Source: Phytophthora sp. 'mugwort'
Taxonomy: Eukaryota > Oomycota > Peronosporomycetes > Peronosporales > Peronosporaceae
Assembly (NCBI GenBank): GCA_033558025.1
Contig: JAUCEF010000003.1
Span: forward strand, 2,382,001 to 2,446,000
Direction of reading: 5' to 3'
Length of the DNA stretch: 64,000 nucleotides
The translations under genes were made by a program, and so were the position numbers. Below the pieces are notes generated by a model. The model saw only the letters and a program-made list of their open reading frames with translations. It was not told the DNA's origin and searched no databases. Below, piece by piece: positions 36,388 through 49,555 of this stretch; the first letter of the stretch is position 1, and the number at the start of each line of letters is the position of its first letter.

Positions 36388-36734
36388 TGATGAAAGGTAT
36401 GGATCTTGGACACGAAGCTTGTACGAAGCGGAGGGAGGGACGTCGCAGACGGCGGGACCGGAGCGAAGGCACTTGAGGGGTAGAATGAAGATTCGAAAGT
36501 GATTTAATTGTTGGAGCTTACACCCTACTGTTATAGACACGCGACCCTGCGTCCTATCACCTAGTGCATCTAATCAACCATCACTCACCGGTGTTCGTCC
36601 AATCATCCTACTCGTCTAATCATCGGTGGCGTTAACAACTTACCGTAATCACCATAATCAACGTGGGTTCGGATTGGACCGGTTCGGGTTAACCGGTTCA
36701 CGGCTAATAACTGATACCAAACCGGTAACCGTCA
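36388..36734 (-). repeat. LTR9
   Basis: 347 bp with the CATCCTACTCG allele and two private changes (+ strand GATTTAATTG near 36502 for GATTGAATTG; GCGTTAAC near 36630 for GCGTAAAC), so it is distinguishable from all others. PBS 36376-36387; polypurine G5 at 36740-36744. Confidence 0.9.
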
Positions 36735-36744
36735 ATACGCCCCC

Positions 36745-38271
36745 TCAATGCGAAGTCCCACGAATGCCGAGAGCCGCCGTCAGATCCGTATGGCGTGGTC
36801 CCGCGAGAGCCTTCGTCATGATGTCCGCTAGCATCACAGAAGTCTCGCAGTACTCGAGCTTGACTTCACCGCGCTTCACTTCATCGCGGATGTGGTGGTA
36901 CTTGATGTTGATGTGCTTGGCGCGACCGTGGTTTACTGGGTTCTTCGTCATCTTGATGCACGACTGGTTGTCTTCGCGGATCATGAGCTCGGGTCCAGTC
37001 TCATTAGCGGCCGCCAGAATCTCGCGCAGCAGGCGATGAATCCACTTGCCCTCTTGGATCGCCAGACTGAGTGCGATGTACTCCGCCTCACTCGTAGACA
37101 GCGAAACACTTGACTGCTTCTTGCTTCCCCAGCTCACTGGTGCACCCATTAGCATGAACGTGTAGCCGGAAGTCGACTTGCGGTCCGCGAGGTCGCCAGC
37201 CCAGTCCGCGTCCGAGTACCCACGAAAGTCGATGTTGTCACCCGGCTTGAAGCAGATCCCATGCGTCTTGGTGCCTTGCAGGTAGCGAAAGATACGCTTG
37301 ACCGCAACCCAGTGTTCTTCTTGAGGGTTCTCCATGAAGCGCGACGCATAGCCAACGGCGTACGCGATGTCCGGGCGCGTGGCAGTCATCAAGTGCATCA
37401 GAGCACCAACAGCTTCGCGAAACGGAGCGTTCACCTTGGTCGCTGCGTCACTTGAAATCAGTCGAGTGCTTATGTCGACGGGACTCACCACGGCCTTGCA
37501 CTCGTCCATACCAAAACGCTTGAGAATGTCATCCACATAGCGGCGCTGACACATCGTCACGCTGCCGTCCGGGCCGTCCACCAATTCGATCCCAAGAACG
37601 AACGCGCACTTGCCGCTGTCGGTCATCTCGAAGCGTGTCTTGAGGTCGGTCTTCGTGCGTGAGATCAGTTCGGGTGAACTTCCGGTAATCAGCACGTCAT
37701 CCACGTAGACCAGCACCAGCACGCAGTGACCGTCAACGATCTTGATGTAGAGGCACGGGTCGAACGCCGATACTTGAAAGCCGATGGAGCACACGAACTC
37801 GTCGAAGGTCTCGTTCCACACGCGCGAAGCTTGCTTGAGACCGTAGATCGCCTTCACCAATTCCAGGCAGTCGAAGTCACCGTCGAGATCAACACCTTCG
37901 GGGACCGCGCAGAACACCAGTTCTTTCATTATCCCGTACAGGAAAGCTGTCACCACGTCGAGTTGGTCGAGGGGCCAGCCAAAATACTTGGCAATCGCGA
38001 TGATCATGCGCAGCGTCACGTACTTGACCACGGGCGAGAACGTCTCGGTGTAGTCGATGCCGTACTTCTGCTTGAACCCCTTGGCCACGAGGCGCGCCTT
38101 GTACTTCTCGATCGATCCGTCCGCTTTGCGCTTGATCTTGAACACCCACTTGGTGCCGATGGCGCGTTGTCCGTTAGGCAACTTGGCAGCACGAAACACA
38201 CCACGAAGTCGCATCGATTCGAGCTCAGCACGAATCGCCTTGCGCCAGTGCACTTGGTCGGGGCCGTTCAC
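36745..38271 (-). CDS. pol: U10 ORF2: RT-RNase H, intact
   Basis: 508 codons, with complete RT and all four RNase H acidic residues; identical in protein sequence to U4 ORF2. Paired here with the LSLGY integrase tail, a combination not seen with an intact ORF2 elsewhere in the window. Confidence 0.92.
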   Translation of the reverse strand: MNGPDQVHWRKAIRAELESMRLRGVFRAAKLPNGQRAIGTKWVFKIKRKADGSIEKYKARLVAKGFKQKYGIDYTETFSPVVKYVTLRMIIAIAKYFGWPLDQLDVVTAFLYGIMKELVFCAVPEGVDLDGDFDCLELVKAIYGLKQASRVWNETFDEFVCSIGFQVSAFDPCLYIKIVDGHCVLVLVYVDDVLITGSSPELISRTKTDLKTRFEMTDSGKCAFVLGIELVDGPDGSVTMCQRRYVDDILKRFGMDECKAVVSPVDISTRLISSDAATKVNAPFREAVGALMHLMTATRPDIAYAVGYASRFMENPQEEHWVAVKRIFRYLQGTKTHGICFKPGDNIDFRGYSDADWAGDLADRKSTSGYTFMLMGAPVSWGSKKQSSVSLSTSEAEYIALSLAIQEGKWIHRLLREILAAANETGPELMIREDNQSCIKMTKNPVNHGRAKHINIKYHHIRDEVKRGEVKLEYCETSVMLADIMTKALAGPRHTDLTAALGIRGTSH

Positions 38272-40780
38272 CGCTTCTTGGAATGTCGTCGGCTCCGATA
38301 GATCGCCTGCTTCGACGGCATTGGCACTTGCACGCCAAAAAACTGGTGGAGTCGATTCTTCATCTTGGTCTCCAGACTTTTCTTCTTCGTCTGCGTCTGC
38401 TCGGTGCGGAGGGGAGTAGTTCGGCGCACTGCTTCTTCCAGTCCAGGTCGATGACGCACAGCTCGCGGTCTGCTGGCAGCTTCATCTTCGTCACTCGGGC
38501 GGCTCTTACGCTTCCCTGCCTGCGTGTACTCCGTCTGGCGGAAACCATCATTGTCGATGTCGAGCGAGTCGAAGTCCAGGTCGTCGACATCTTCATCGGA
38601 AATCGTCGGTGAACATCCAAAGGTCGACTCATCGAAGTTGACATCGCGACTGATAACCACCTGCCCCGCCTCGATGTCATAAAGTCGATACGCCTTGGAC
38701 ACTTCTTCGTAACCCAGGGACAGTCCAGCGCGAGCCTTGGGATCCCACTTGAGCCGCTTCTCCTTCGGAGTCAGAATGTACGTCCGACAGCCGAACACAC
38801 GCATGTGCTTCACACTCGGCTTGGAGTTGTAAACGATCTCGAACGGAGTCTTGTGCTCGATCTTGGGTGACGGCAGACGATTCTTCACGTAGATGGCAGT
38901 CATGGCCGCCTCAGCCCAGAAACACTTGTCCAGCTTAGCGTGATGCAGCATGCTGCGGCCGATCGTGACGATAGTTCGGATAGCTCGCTCTGCCGTGCCG
39001 TTCGTCTGGTGCGCGTACGGAACCGTGGTTTGCTGCTCGATGCCTTCGTCTTCGTAGAAGTCGTTGAGCGAGTTGGTCGCAAACTCACGAGCTCCGTCGT
39101 GCCGCACAAACTTGACCTTCTTGCCGAACTGCTTCTGCACCTTCATGATGTACGTCTTGATGCAGTCTTCGCTCTCGACTTGGCACGCAGGCAGAAACCC
39201 TTCATGCATCCACTGGCTTCGTCCACGATCAGTAGCAGGTACTTGCTGCCGCCAAGCGAGTTTTCCTCCATGGGTCCGCAGATGTCGAAGTGGAGCAGCT
39301 CAAATGTGTCGTAGCGACGCTTGTCACGGTTGCTTGGGAATGGTTTTTGGACCATTTTACCTTGCTGGCAACCACGACACAGACTTGGTCCGCTCGACTT
39401 GAAAGGTGCCTTCGCGTCCTTGATCATGTGGTTGTCGACCATCTTGCGAAGCACCTCAACCGGAGCGTGACCCATGCGCGCGTGCAGGTCGACAGTCTTG
39501 CCACTCGTCGCCGCATTCGCCGATCGCTGAGGCGTCTGAAGCCAGTAGAGTCCATCCATGAGGTTTGCCGTCGCCACCACTTGCTTGGAGCCTTTGTGCT
39601 CAATCTGCATCTTGGTGCCGTCGAACACCACTTGAAACTTGTCACTTTTGTTGATCTGCGGTACCGAAAGCAGATTCTTGCTCATGCTTGGCACGTACAG
39701 CGCGTTCTTGATCTCGATCTCGCGCTCGTCGCCATTGGGCAGAACCACTTGTTCCACGATGGTCCCCACACCCATGATGGCCGCCTTGTTGCCGTCGGCC
39801 ACCGAAAGTTCGCCTTCGTTCCGCTCAATCAAATGGACGAACTTGGTCTTGTCGTTGCAGATGTGGTGCGTTGCGCCGCTGTCGACCGCCCACATCCCGG
39901 ACACATTCTTGCCCGTCGAAACCCCACATTCCAGTGAAACCGCGAACGCTACTCGATCGTAGTCGTAGTCGTAGCCGTTGCTGTCGTTTCTCCACTGGAT
40001 GTTGTTGGCCCCGCGTCCACGGCCGTTGCCGCCGCGTCTCGGCCCTCGGTTCTCGTCCTTCTGCTTGGTCCAGCACTTGTCAATCGTGTGCCCCACTTTT
40101 CCGCAGTACGTACACTGGCGAGACTCTCGGTCGGTGTTGAACGCCTTGGCCGCGTTCTCCGTCTTCACCGTCGCCGTCTTCTCGCCTTGTCTCTTGATGT
40201 GCTCGTTCGTGAGCACCTTCACGACGTCTTGCGACCGCAGTTCAGCGCTGCTCATCTCCAAGTTCAGCACGACGTTCTCGTAGCTCTTGGGGAGGCTGCG
40301 CAACAAGCAGATCGCCACGTCCTCGTCCTCCATCTTGGCACCGATGCTGCTGAGCTTGGCGCTGATGTTGAGGACCTCGTTGCAATGATGCAACACATTG
40401 CCGCCTTCCGACATCTCCATGCTGAAGAGTTGGCGCTTCAGGTAGATGCGTCCAGCCTTCTGCGAACCACCGTACAGCGTCTTCAGGCGCGACCAGGCAA
40501 CCCACGCTTCCTCGCAGTCGTCGACCACATGGTGGTAGTCCGCGTCCATGTGGAGCAGCATCAGTCCGAAAGCGATGTTGCTCAACTTGACGTAGTCGTC
40601 CTTGGCCCGCGAGTCCGTGTAGCTTGGCGTCGTCTCACGGTTCACGACATGCCACGTCGACTCGGTCAGGAACACGCCACGCATGTAGCGGTTCCACGTC
40701 GCGTAGTTGTCCCCGTTGAACTTGTCAATGGAGACCTTGGTCGAGGCGTCTTGGGCAGAGAACATGGTGCTTGGGCTCAT
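38268..40780 (-). pseudogene. gag-pol: U10 ORF1: Gag-protease-integrase with integrase frameshift
   Basis: Open from the ATG at 40780 to 39143; missing C at about 39172-39178; rest of integrase open at 38268-39209. MFSAQD/LTEST N-terminus, VVLP and LSLGY/EDVDDLD/AASRP tail, as in U7. Confidence 0.92.
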
Positions 40781-40784
40781 AACC

Positions 40785-41131
40785 TGATGAAAGGTATGGA
40801 TCTTGGACACGAAGCTTGTACGAAGCGGAGGGAGGGACGTCGCAGACGGCGGGACCGGAGCGAAGGCACTTGAGGGGTAGAATGAAGATTCGAAAGTGAT
40901 TGAATTGTTGGAGCTTACACCCTACTGTTATAGACACGCGACCCTGCGTCCTATCACCTAGTGCATCTAATCAACCATCACTCACCGGTGTTCGTCCAAT
41001 CATCCCACTCGTCTAATCATCGGTGGCGTAAACAACTTACCGTAATCACCATAATCAACGTGGGTTCGGATTGGACCGGTTCGGGTTAACCGGTTCACGG
41101 CTAATAACTGATACCAAACCGGTAACCGTCA
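40785..41131 (-). repeat. LTR10
   Basis: 347 bp; 5' LTR of U10, 3' LTR of U11. PBS 40773-40784; polypurine G5 at 41137-41141. Confidence 0.9.
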
Positions 41132-41141
41132 ATACGCCCCC

Positions 41142-42667
41142 TCAATGCGAAGTCCCACGAATGCCGAGAGCCGCCGTCAGATCCGTATGGCGTGGTCCCG
41201 CGAGAGCCTTCGTCATGATGTCCGCTAGCATCACAGAAGTCTCGCAGTACTCGAGCTTGACTTCACCGCGCTTCACTTCATCGCGGATGTGGTGGTACTT
41301 GATGTTGATGTGCTTGGCGCGACCGTGGTTTACTGGGTTCTTCGTCATCTTGATGCACGACTAGTTGTCTTCGCGGATCATGAGCTCGGGTCCAGTCTCA
41401 TTAGCGGCCGCCAGAATCTCGCGCAGCAGGCGATGAATCCACTTGCCCTCTTGGATCGCCAGACTGAGTGCGATGTACTCCGCCTCACTCGTAGACAGCG
41501 AAACACTTGACTGCTTCTTGCTTCCCCAGCTCACTGGTGCACCCATTAGCATGAACGTGTAGCCGGAAGTCGACTTGCGGTCCGCGAGGTCGCCAGCCTA
41601 GTCCGCGTCCGAGTACCCGCGAAAGTCGATGTTGTCACCCGGCTTGAAGCAGATCCCATGCGTCTTGGTGCCTTGCAGGTAGCGAAAGATACGCTTGACC
41701 GCAACCCAGTGTTCTTCTTGAGGGTTCTCCATGAAACGCGACGCATAGCCAACGGCGTACGCGATGTCCGGGCGCGTGGCAGTCATCAAGTGCATCAGAG
41801 CACCAACAGCTTCGCGAAACGGAGCGTTCACCTTGGTCGCTGCGTCACTTGAAATCAGTCGAGTGCTTATGTCGACGGGACTCACCACGGCCTTGCACTC
41901 GTCCATACCAAAACGCTTGAGAATGTCATCCACATAGCGGCGCTGACACATCGTCACGCTGCCGTCCGGGCCATCCACCAGCTCGATTCCAAGGACGAAC
42001 ACACACTTGCCACTGTCAGTCATTTCGAAGCGTGTCTTGAGGTCGTTCTTCGTGCGTGAGATCAGCTCGGGTGAACTTCCGGTACCAACACATCGTCCAC
42101 GTAGACCAGCACGAGCACACAGTGGCCATCGACAACCTTGATGTAGAGGCACGGGTCGAAGGCTGAAACTTGAAAACCGATGGAGCACACGAACTCGTCG
42201 CAGGTCTCGTTCCACACGCGCGAAGCTTGCTTGAGACCGTAGATCGCCTTCACCAATTCCAGGCAGTCGAAGTCACCGTCGAGATCAACACCTTCGGGGA
42301 CCGCGCAGAACACCAGTTCTTTCATTATCCCGTACAGGAAAGCTGTCACCACGTCGAGTTGGTCGAGGGGCCAGCCAAAATACTTGGCAATCGCGATGAT
42401 CATGCGCAGCGTCACGTACTTGACCACGGGCGAGAACGTCTCGGTGTAGTCGATGCCGTACTTCTGCTTGAACCCCTTGGCCACGAGGCGCGCCTTGTAC
42501 TTCTCGATCGATCCGTCCGCTTTGCGCTTGATCTTGAACACCCACTTGGTGCCGATGGCGCGTTGTCCGTTAGGCAACTTGGCAGCACGAAACACACCAC
42601 GAAGTCGCATCGATTCGAGCTCAGCACGAATCGCCTTGCGCCAGTGCACTTGGTCGGGGCCGTTCAC
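41142..42667 (-). pseudogene. pol: U11 ORF2: RT-RNase H with frameshift and two nonsense codons
   Basis: RT readable to YVDD (42062-42667); base lost at about 42081-42089; TAG at Trp357 (41598-41600) and at Gln436 (41361-41363); C-terminal remainder open at 41142-41348. Confidence 0.93.
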
Positions 42668-45177
42668 CGCTTCTTGGAATGTCGTCGGCTCCGATAGATC
42701 GCCTGCTTCGACGGCATTGGCACTTGCACGCCAAAAAACTGGTGGAGTCGATTCTTCATCTTGGTCTCCAGACTTTTCTTCTTCGTCTGCGTCTGCTCGG
42801 TGCGGAGGGGAGTAGTTCGGCGCACTGCTTCTTCCAGTCCAGGTCGATGACGCACAGCTCGCGGTCTGCTGGCAGCTTCATCTTCGTCACTCGGGCGGCT
42901 CTTACGCTTCCCTGCCTGCGTGTACTCCGTCTGGCGGAAACCATCATTGTCGATGTCGAGCGAGTCGAAGTCCAGGTCGTCGACATCTTCATCGGAAATC
43001 GTCGGTGAACATCCAAAGGTCGACTCATCGAAGTTGACATCGCGACTGATAACCACCTGCCCCGCCTCGATGTCATAAAGTCGATACGCCTTGGACACTT
43101 CTTCGTAACCCAGGGACAGTCCAGCGCGAGCCTTGGGATCCCACTTGAGCCGCTTCTCCTTCGGAGTCAGAATGTACGTCCGACAGCCGAACACACGCAT
43201 GTGCTTCACACTCGGCTTGGAGTTGTAAACGATCTCGAACGGAGTCTTGTGCTCGATCTTGGGTGACGGCAGACGATTCTTCACGTAGATGGCAGTCATG
43301 GCCGCCTCAGCCCAGAAACACTTGTCCAGCTTAGCGTGATGCAGCATGCTGCGGCCGATCGTGACGATAGTTCGGATAGCTCGCTCTGCCGTGCCGTTCG
43401 TCTGGTGCGCGTACGGAACCGTGGTTTGCTGCTCGATGCCTTCGTCTTCGTAGAAGTCGTTGAGCGAGTTGGTCGCAAACTCACGAGCTCCGTCGTGCCG
43501 CACAAACTTGACCTTCTTGCCGAACTGCTTCTGCACCTTCATGATGTACGTCTTGATGCAGTCTTCGCTCTCCGACTTGGCACGCAGGCAGAAACCCTTC
43601 ATGCATCCACTGGCTTCGTCCACGATCAGTAGCAGGTACTTGCTGCCGCCAAGCGAGTTTTCCTCCATGGGTCCGCAGATGTCGAAGTGGAGCAGCTCAA
43701 ATGTGTCGTAGCGACGCTTGTCACGGTTGCTTGGGAATGGTTTTTGGACCATTTTACCTTGCTGGCAACCACGACACAGACTTGGTCCGCTCGACTTGAA
43801 AGGTGCCTTCGCGTCCTTGATCATGTGGTTGTCGACCATCTTGCGAAGCACCTCAACCGGAGCGTGACCCATGCGCGCGTGCAGGTCGACAGTCTTGCCA
43901 CTCGTCGCCGCATTCGCCGATCGCTGAGGCGTCTGAAGCCAGTAGAGTCCATCCATGAGGTTTGCCGTCGCCACCACTTGCTTGGAGCCTTTGTGCTCAA
44001 TCTGCATCTTGGTGCCGTCGAACACCACTTGAAACTTGTCACTTTTGTTGATCTGCGGTACCGAAAGCAGATTCTTGCTCATGCTTGGCACGTACAGCGC
44101 GTTCTTGATCTCGATCTCGCGCTCGTCGCCATTGGGCAGAACCACTTGTTCCACGATGGTCCCCACACCCATGATGGCCGCCTTGTTGCCGTCGGCCACC
44201 GAAAGTTCGCCTTCGTTCCGCTCAATCAAATGGACGAACTTGGTCTTGTCGTTGCAGATGTGGTGCGTTGCGCCGCTGTCGACCGCCCACATCCCGGACA
44301 CATTCTTGCCCGTCGAAACCCCACATTCCAGTGAAACCGCGAACGCTACTCGATCGTAGTCGTAGTCGTAGCCGTTGCTGTCGTTTCTCCACTGGATGTT
44401 GTTGGCCCCGCGTCCACGGCCGTTGCCGCCGCGTCTCGGCCCTCGGTTCTCGTCCTTCTGCTTGGTCCAGCACTTGTCAATGACATGCCCCAATTTTCCG
44501 CAGTACGTGCATTGGCGAGGCTCACGGTCGGTGTTGAACGCCTTGGCCGCGTTCTCCGTCTTCACCGTCGCCGTCTTCTCGCCTTGTCTCTTGATGTGCT
44601 CGTTCGTGAGCACCTTCACGACGTCTTGCGACCGCAGTTCAGCGCTGCTCATCTCCAAGTTCAGCACGACGTTCTCGTAGCTCTTGGGGAGGCTGCGCAA
44701 CAAGCAGATCGCCACGTCCTCGTCCTCCATCTTGGCACCGATGCTGCTGAGCTTGGCGCTGATGTTGAGGACCTCGTTGCAATGATGCAACACATTGCCG
44801 CCTTCCGACATCTCCATGCTGAAGAGTTGGCGCTTCAGGTAGATGCGTCCAGCCTTCTGCGAACCACCGTACAGCGTCTTCAGGCGCGACCAGGCAACCC
44901 ACGCTTCCTCGCAGTCGTCGACCACATGGTGGTAGTCCGCGTCCATGTGGAGCAGCATCAGTCCGAAAGCGATGTTGCTCAACTTGACGTAGTCGTCCTT
45001 GGCCCGCGAGTCCGTGTAGCTTGGCGTCGTCTCACGGTTCACGACATGCCACGTCGACTCGGTCAGGAACACGCCACGCATGTAGCGGTTCCACGTCGCG
45101 TAGTTGTCCCCGTTGAACTTGTCAATGGAGACCTTGGTCGAGGCGTCTTGGGCAGAGAACATGGTGCTTGGGCTCAT
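42664..45177 (-). CDS. gag-pol: U11 ORF1: Gag-protease-integrase, intact
   Basis: 837 codons; KLGHVID knuckle with EPRQ, VVLP, LSLGY tail and MFSAQD/LTEST N-terminus. Catalytic residues of protease and integrase are all present. Confidence 0.9.
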   Translation of the reverse strand: MSPSTMFSAQDASTKVSIDKFNGDNYATWNRYMRGVFLTESTWHVVNRETTPSYTDSRAKDDYVKLSNIAFGLMLLHMDADYHHVVDDCEEAWVAWSRLKTLYGGSQKAGRIYLKRQLFSMEMSEGGNVLHHCNEVLNISAKLSSIGAKMEDEDVAICLLRSLPKSYENVVLNLEMSSAELRSQDVVKVLTNEHIKRQGEKTATVKTENAAKAFNTDREPRQCTYCGKLGHVIDKCWTKQKDENRGPRRGGNGRGRGANNIQWRNDSNGYDYDYDRVAFAVSLECGVSTGKNVSGMWAVDSGATHHICNDKTKFVHLIERNEGELSVADGNKAAIMGVGTIVEQVVLPNGDEREIEIKNALYVPSMSKNLLSVPQINKSDKFQVVFDGTKMQIEHKGSKQVVATANLMDGLYWLQTPQRSANAATSGKTVDLHARMGHAPVEVLRKMVDNHMIKDAKAPFKSSGPSLCRGCQQGKMVQKPFPSNRDKRRYDTFELLHFDICGPMEENSLGGSKYLLLIVDEASGCMKGFCLRAKSESEDCIKTYIMKVQKQFGKKVKFVRHDGAREFATNSLNDFYEDEGIEQQTTVPYAHQTNGTAERAIRTIVTIGRSMLHHAKLDKCFWAEAAMTAIYVKNRLPSPKIEHKTPFEIVYNSKPSVKHMRVFGCRTYILTPKEKRLKWDPKARAGLSLGYEEVSKAYRLYDIEAGQVVISRDVNFDESTFGCSPTISDEDVDDLDFDSLDIDNDGFRQTEYTQAGKRKSRPSDEDEAASRPRAVRHRPGLEEAVRRTTPLRTEQTQTKKKSLETKMKNRLHQFFGVQVPMPSKQAIYRSRRHSKKR

Positions 45178-45181
45178 AACC

Positions 45182-45528
45182 TGATGAAAGGTATGGATCT
45201 TGGACACGAAGCTTGTACGAAGCGGAGGGAGGGACGTCGCAGACGGCGGGACCGGAGCGAAGGCACTTGAGGGGTAGAATGAAGATTCGAAAGTGATTGA
45301 ATTGTTGGAGCTTACACCCTACTGTTATAGACACGCGACCCTGCGTCCTATCACCTAGTGCATCTAATCAACCATCACTCACCGGTGTTCGTCCAATCAT
45401 CCCACTCGTCTAATCATCGGTGGCGTAAACAACTTACCGTAATCACCATAATCAACGTGGGTTCGGATTGGACCGGTTCGGGTTAACCGGTTCACGGCTA
45501 ATAACTGATACCAAACCGGTAACCGTCA
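45182..45528 (-). repeat. LTR11
   Basis: 347 bp; 5' LTR of U11, 3' LTR of U12. PBS 45170-45181; polypurine G5 at 45534-45538. Confidence 0.9.
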
Positions 45529-45538
45529 ATACGCCCCC

Positions 45539-47065
45539 TCAATGCGAAGTCCCACGAATGCCGAGAGCCGCCGTCAGATCCGTATGGCGTGGTCCCGCGA
45601 GAGCCTTCGTCATGATGTCCGCTAGCATCACAGAAGTCTCGCAGTACTCGAGCTTGACTTCACCGCGCTTCACTTCATCGCGGATGTGGTGGTACTTGAT
45701 GTTGATGTGCTTGGCGCGACCGTGGTTTACTGGGTTCTTCGTCATCTTGATGCACGACTAGTTGTCTTCGCGGATCATGAGCTCGGGTCCAGTCTCATTA
45801 GCGGCCGCCAGAATCTCGCGCAGCAGGCGATGAATCCACTTGCCCTCTTGGATCGCCAGACTGAGTGCGATGTACTCCGCCTCACTCGTAGACAGCGAAA
45901 CACTTGACTGCTTCTTGCTTCCCCAGCTCACTGGTGCACCCATTAGCATGAACGTGTAGCCGGAAGTCGACTTGCGGTCCGCGAGGTCGCCAGCCCAGTC
46001 CGCGTCCGAGTACCCACGAAAGTCGATGTTGTCACCCGGCTTGAAGCAGATCCCATGCGTCTTGGTGCCTTGCAGGTAGCGAAAGATACGCTTGACCGCA
46101 ACCCAGTGTTCTTCTTGAGGGTTCTCCATGAAGCGCGACGCATAGCCAACGGCGTACGCGATGTCCGGGCGCGTGGCAGTCATCAAGTGCATCAGAGCAC
46201 CAACAGCTTCGCGAAACGGAGCGTTCACCTTGGTCGCTGCGTCACTTGAAATCAGTCGAGTGCTTATGTCGACGGGACTCACCACGGCCTTGCACTCGTC
46301 CATACCAAAACGCTTGAGAATGTCATCCACATAGCGGCGCTGACACATCGTCACGCTGCCGTCCGGGCCGTCCACCAATTCGATCCCAAGAACGAACGCG
46401 CACTTGCCGCTGTCGGTCATCTCGAAGCGTGTCTTGAGGTCGGTCTTCGTGCGTGAGATCAGTTCGGGTGAACTTCCGGTAATCAGCACGTCATCCACGT
46501 AGACCAGCACCAGCACGCAGTGACCGTCAACGATCTTGATGTAGAGGCACGGGTCGAACGCCGATACTTGAAAGCCGATGGAGCACACGAACTCGTCGAA
46601 GGTCTCGTTCCACACGCGCGAAGCTTGCTTGAGACCGTAGATCGCCTTCACCAATTCCAGGCAGTCGAAGTCACCGTCGAGATCAACACCTTCGGGGACC
46701 GCGCAGAACACCAGTTCTTTCATTATCCCGTACAGGAAAGCTGTCACCACGTCGAGTTGGTCGAGGGGCCAGCCAAAATACTTGGCAATCGCGATGATCA
46801 TGCGCAGCGTCACGTACTTGACCACGGGCGAGAACGTCTCGGTGTAGTCGATGCCGTACTTCTGCTTGAACCCCTTGGCCACGAGGCGCGCCTTGTACTT
46901 CTCGATCGATCCGTCCGCTTTGCGCTTGATCTTGAACACCCACTTGGTGCCGATGGCGCGTTGTCCGTTAGGCAACTTGGCAGCACGAAACACACCACGA
47001 AGTCGCATCGATTCGAGCTCAGCACGAATCGCCTTGCGCCAGTGCACTTGGTCGGGGCCGTTCAC
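45539..47065 (-). pseudogene. pol: U12 ORF2: RT-RNase H with C-terminal nonsense
   Basis: 435 codons open (45758-47065), TAG at Gln436 (45758-45760), remainder open to 45539. Confidence 0.93.
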
Positions 47066-49551
47066 CGCTTCTTGGAATGTCGTCGGCTCCGATAGATCGC
47101 CTGCTTCGACGGCATTGGCACTTGCACGCCAAAAAACTGGTGGAGTCGATTCTTCATCTTGGTCTCCAGACTTTTCTTCTTCGTCTGCGTCTGCTCGGTG
47201 CGGAGGGGAGTAGTTCGGCGCACTGCTTCTTCCAGTCCAGGTCGATGACGCACAGCTCGCGGTTTTCTGGCAGCTTCATCTTCGTCACTCGGGCGGCTCT
47301 TACGCTTCCCTGCCTGCGTGTACTCCGTCTGGCGGAAACCATCATTGTCGATGTCGAGCGAGTCGAAGTTCAGGTCGTCGACAGCTTCATCGGAAATCGT
47401 CGGTGAACATCCAAAGGTCGACTCATCGAAGTTGACATCGCGACTGATAACCACCTGCCCCGCCTCGATGTCATAAAGTCGATACGCCTTGGACACTTCT
47501 TCGTAACCCAGGAACAGTCCAGCGCGAGCCTTGGGATCCCACTTGAGCCGCTTCTCCTTCGGAGTCAGAATGTACGTCCGACAGCCGAACACACGCATGT
47601 GCTTCACACTCGGCTTGGAGTTGTAAACGATCTCGAACGGAGTCTTGTGCTCGATCTTGGGTGACGGCAGACGATTCTTCACGTAGATGGCAGTCATGGC
47701 CGCCTCAGCCCAGAAACACTTGTCCAGCTTAGCGTGATGCAGCATGCTGCGGCCGATCGTGACGATAGTTCGGATAGCTCGCTCTGCCGTGCCGTTCGTC
47801 TGGTGCGCGTACGGAACCGTGGTTTGCTGCTCGATGCCTTCGTCTTCGTAGAAGTCGTTGAGCGAGTTGGTCGCAAACTCACGAGCTCCGTCGTGCCGCA
47901 CAAACTTGACCTTCTTGCCGAACTGCTTCTGCACCTTCATGATGTACGTCTTGATGCAGTCTTCGCTCTCGACTTGGCACGCAGGCAGAAACCCTTCATG
48001 CATCCACTGGCTTCGTCCACGATCAGTAGCAGGTACTTGCTGCCGCCAAGCGAGTTTTCCTCCATGGGTCCGCAGATGTCGAAGTGGAGCAGCTCAAATG
48101 TGTCGTAGCGACGCTTGTCACGGTTGCTTGGGAATGGTTTTTGGACCATTTTACCTTGCTGGCAACCACGACACAGACTTGGTCCGCTCGACTTGAAAGG
48201 TGCCTTCGCGTCCTTGATCATGTGGTTGTCGACCATCTTGCGAAGCACCTCAACCGGAGCGTGACCCATGCGCGCGTGCAGGTCGACAGTCTTGCCACTC
48301 GTCGCCGCATTCGCCGATCGCTGAGGCGTCTGAAGCCAGTAGAGTCCATCCATGAGGTTTGCCGTCGCCACCACTTGCTTGGAGCCTTTGTGCGCAATCT
48401 GCATCTTGGTGCCGTCGAACACCACTTGAAACTTGTCACTTTTGTTGATCTGCGGTACCGAAAGCAGATTCTTGCTCATGCTTGGCACGTACAGCGCGTT
48501 CTTGATCTCGATCTCGCGCTCGTCGCCATTGGGCAGAACCACTTGTTCCACGATGGTCCCCACACCCATGATGGCCGCCTTGTTGCCGTCGGCCACCGAA
48601 AGTTCGCCTTCGTTCCGCTCAATCAAATGGACGAACTTGGTCTTGTCGTTGCAGATGTGGTGCGTTGCGCCGCTGTCGACCGCCCACATCCCGGACACAT
48701 TCCAGTGAAACCGCGAACGCTACTCGATCGTAGTCGTAGTCGTAGCCGTTGCTGTCGTTTCTCCACTGGATGTTGTTGGCCCCGCGTCCACGGCCGTTGC
48801 CGCCGCGTCTCGGCCCTCGGTTCTCGTCCTTCTGCTTGGTCCAGCACTTGTCAATCGTGTGCCCCACTTTTCCGCAGTACGTACACTGGCGAGACTCTCG
48901 GTCGGTGTTGAACGCCTTGGCCGCGTTCTCCGTCTTCACCGTCGCCGTCTTCTCGCCTTGTCTCTTGATGTGCTCGTTCGTGAGCACCTTCACGACGTCT
49001 TGCGACCGCAGTTCAGCGCTGCTCATCTCCAAGTTCAGCACGACGTTCTCGTAGCTCTTGGGGAGGCTGCGCAACAAGCAGATCGCCACGTCCTCGTCCT
49101 CCATCTTGGCACCGATGCTGCTGAGCTTGGCGCTGATGTTGAGGACCTCGTTGCAATGATGCAACACATTGCCGCCTTCCGACATCTCCATGCTGAAGAG
49201 TTGGCGCTTCAGGTAGATGCGTCCAGCCTTCTGCGAACCACCGTACAGCGTCTTCAGGCGCGACCAGGCAACCCACGCTTCCTCGCAGTCGTCGACCACA
49301 TGGTGGTAGTCCGCGTCCATGTGGAGCAGCATCAGTCCGAAAGCGATGTTGCTCAACTTGACGTAGTCGTCCTTGGCCCGCGAGTCCGTGTAGCTTGGCG
49401 TCGTCTCACGGTTCACGACATGCCACGTCGACTTGGTCAGGAACACGCCACGCATGTAGCGGTTCCACGTCGCGTAGTTGTCCCCGTTGAACTTGTCAAT
49501 GGAGACCTTGGTCGAGGCGTCTTGGGCAGAGGACATGGTGCTTGGGCTCAT
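47062..49551 (-). pseudogene. gag-pol: U12 ORF1: Gag-protease-integrase with two frameshifts
   Basis: Gag open from the ATG at 49551 to 48619, leaving frame at the 23-bp deletion (48696-48702). Protease and early integrase open at 47937-48698; missing C at about 47965-47971; late integrase open at 47062-48003 with the LFLGY/AARKP tail. IAHKG allele. Confidence 0.93.
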
Positions 49552-49555
49552 AACC

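Larger units (their letters stand above)
32361..36734 (-). mobile_element. U9: copia unit, 4,374 bp, broken ORF1 and ORF2
   Basis: Same class as U3 and U12 (23-bp deletion, integrase deletion, IAHKG, Gln436 nonsense) but Gag Lys142 is intact. Its LTR carries two private substitutions. Confidence 0.95.
36735..41131 (-). mobile_element. U10: copia unit, 4,397 bp, intact ORF2, broken integrase
   Basis: Like U7 but with Gln436 retained. Its only lesion is the integrase deletion. Confidence 0.95.
41132..45528 (-). mobile_element. U11: copia unit, 4,397 bp, intact ORF1, three lesions in ORF2
   Basis: As U6, except that the Gag N-terminus is the MFSAQD/LTEST allele. It occupies the position nine units from U2 but differs from it at Trp357 and in Gag. 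Confidence 0.95.
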
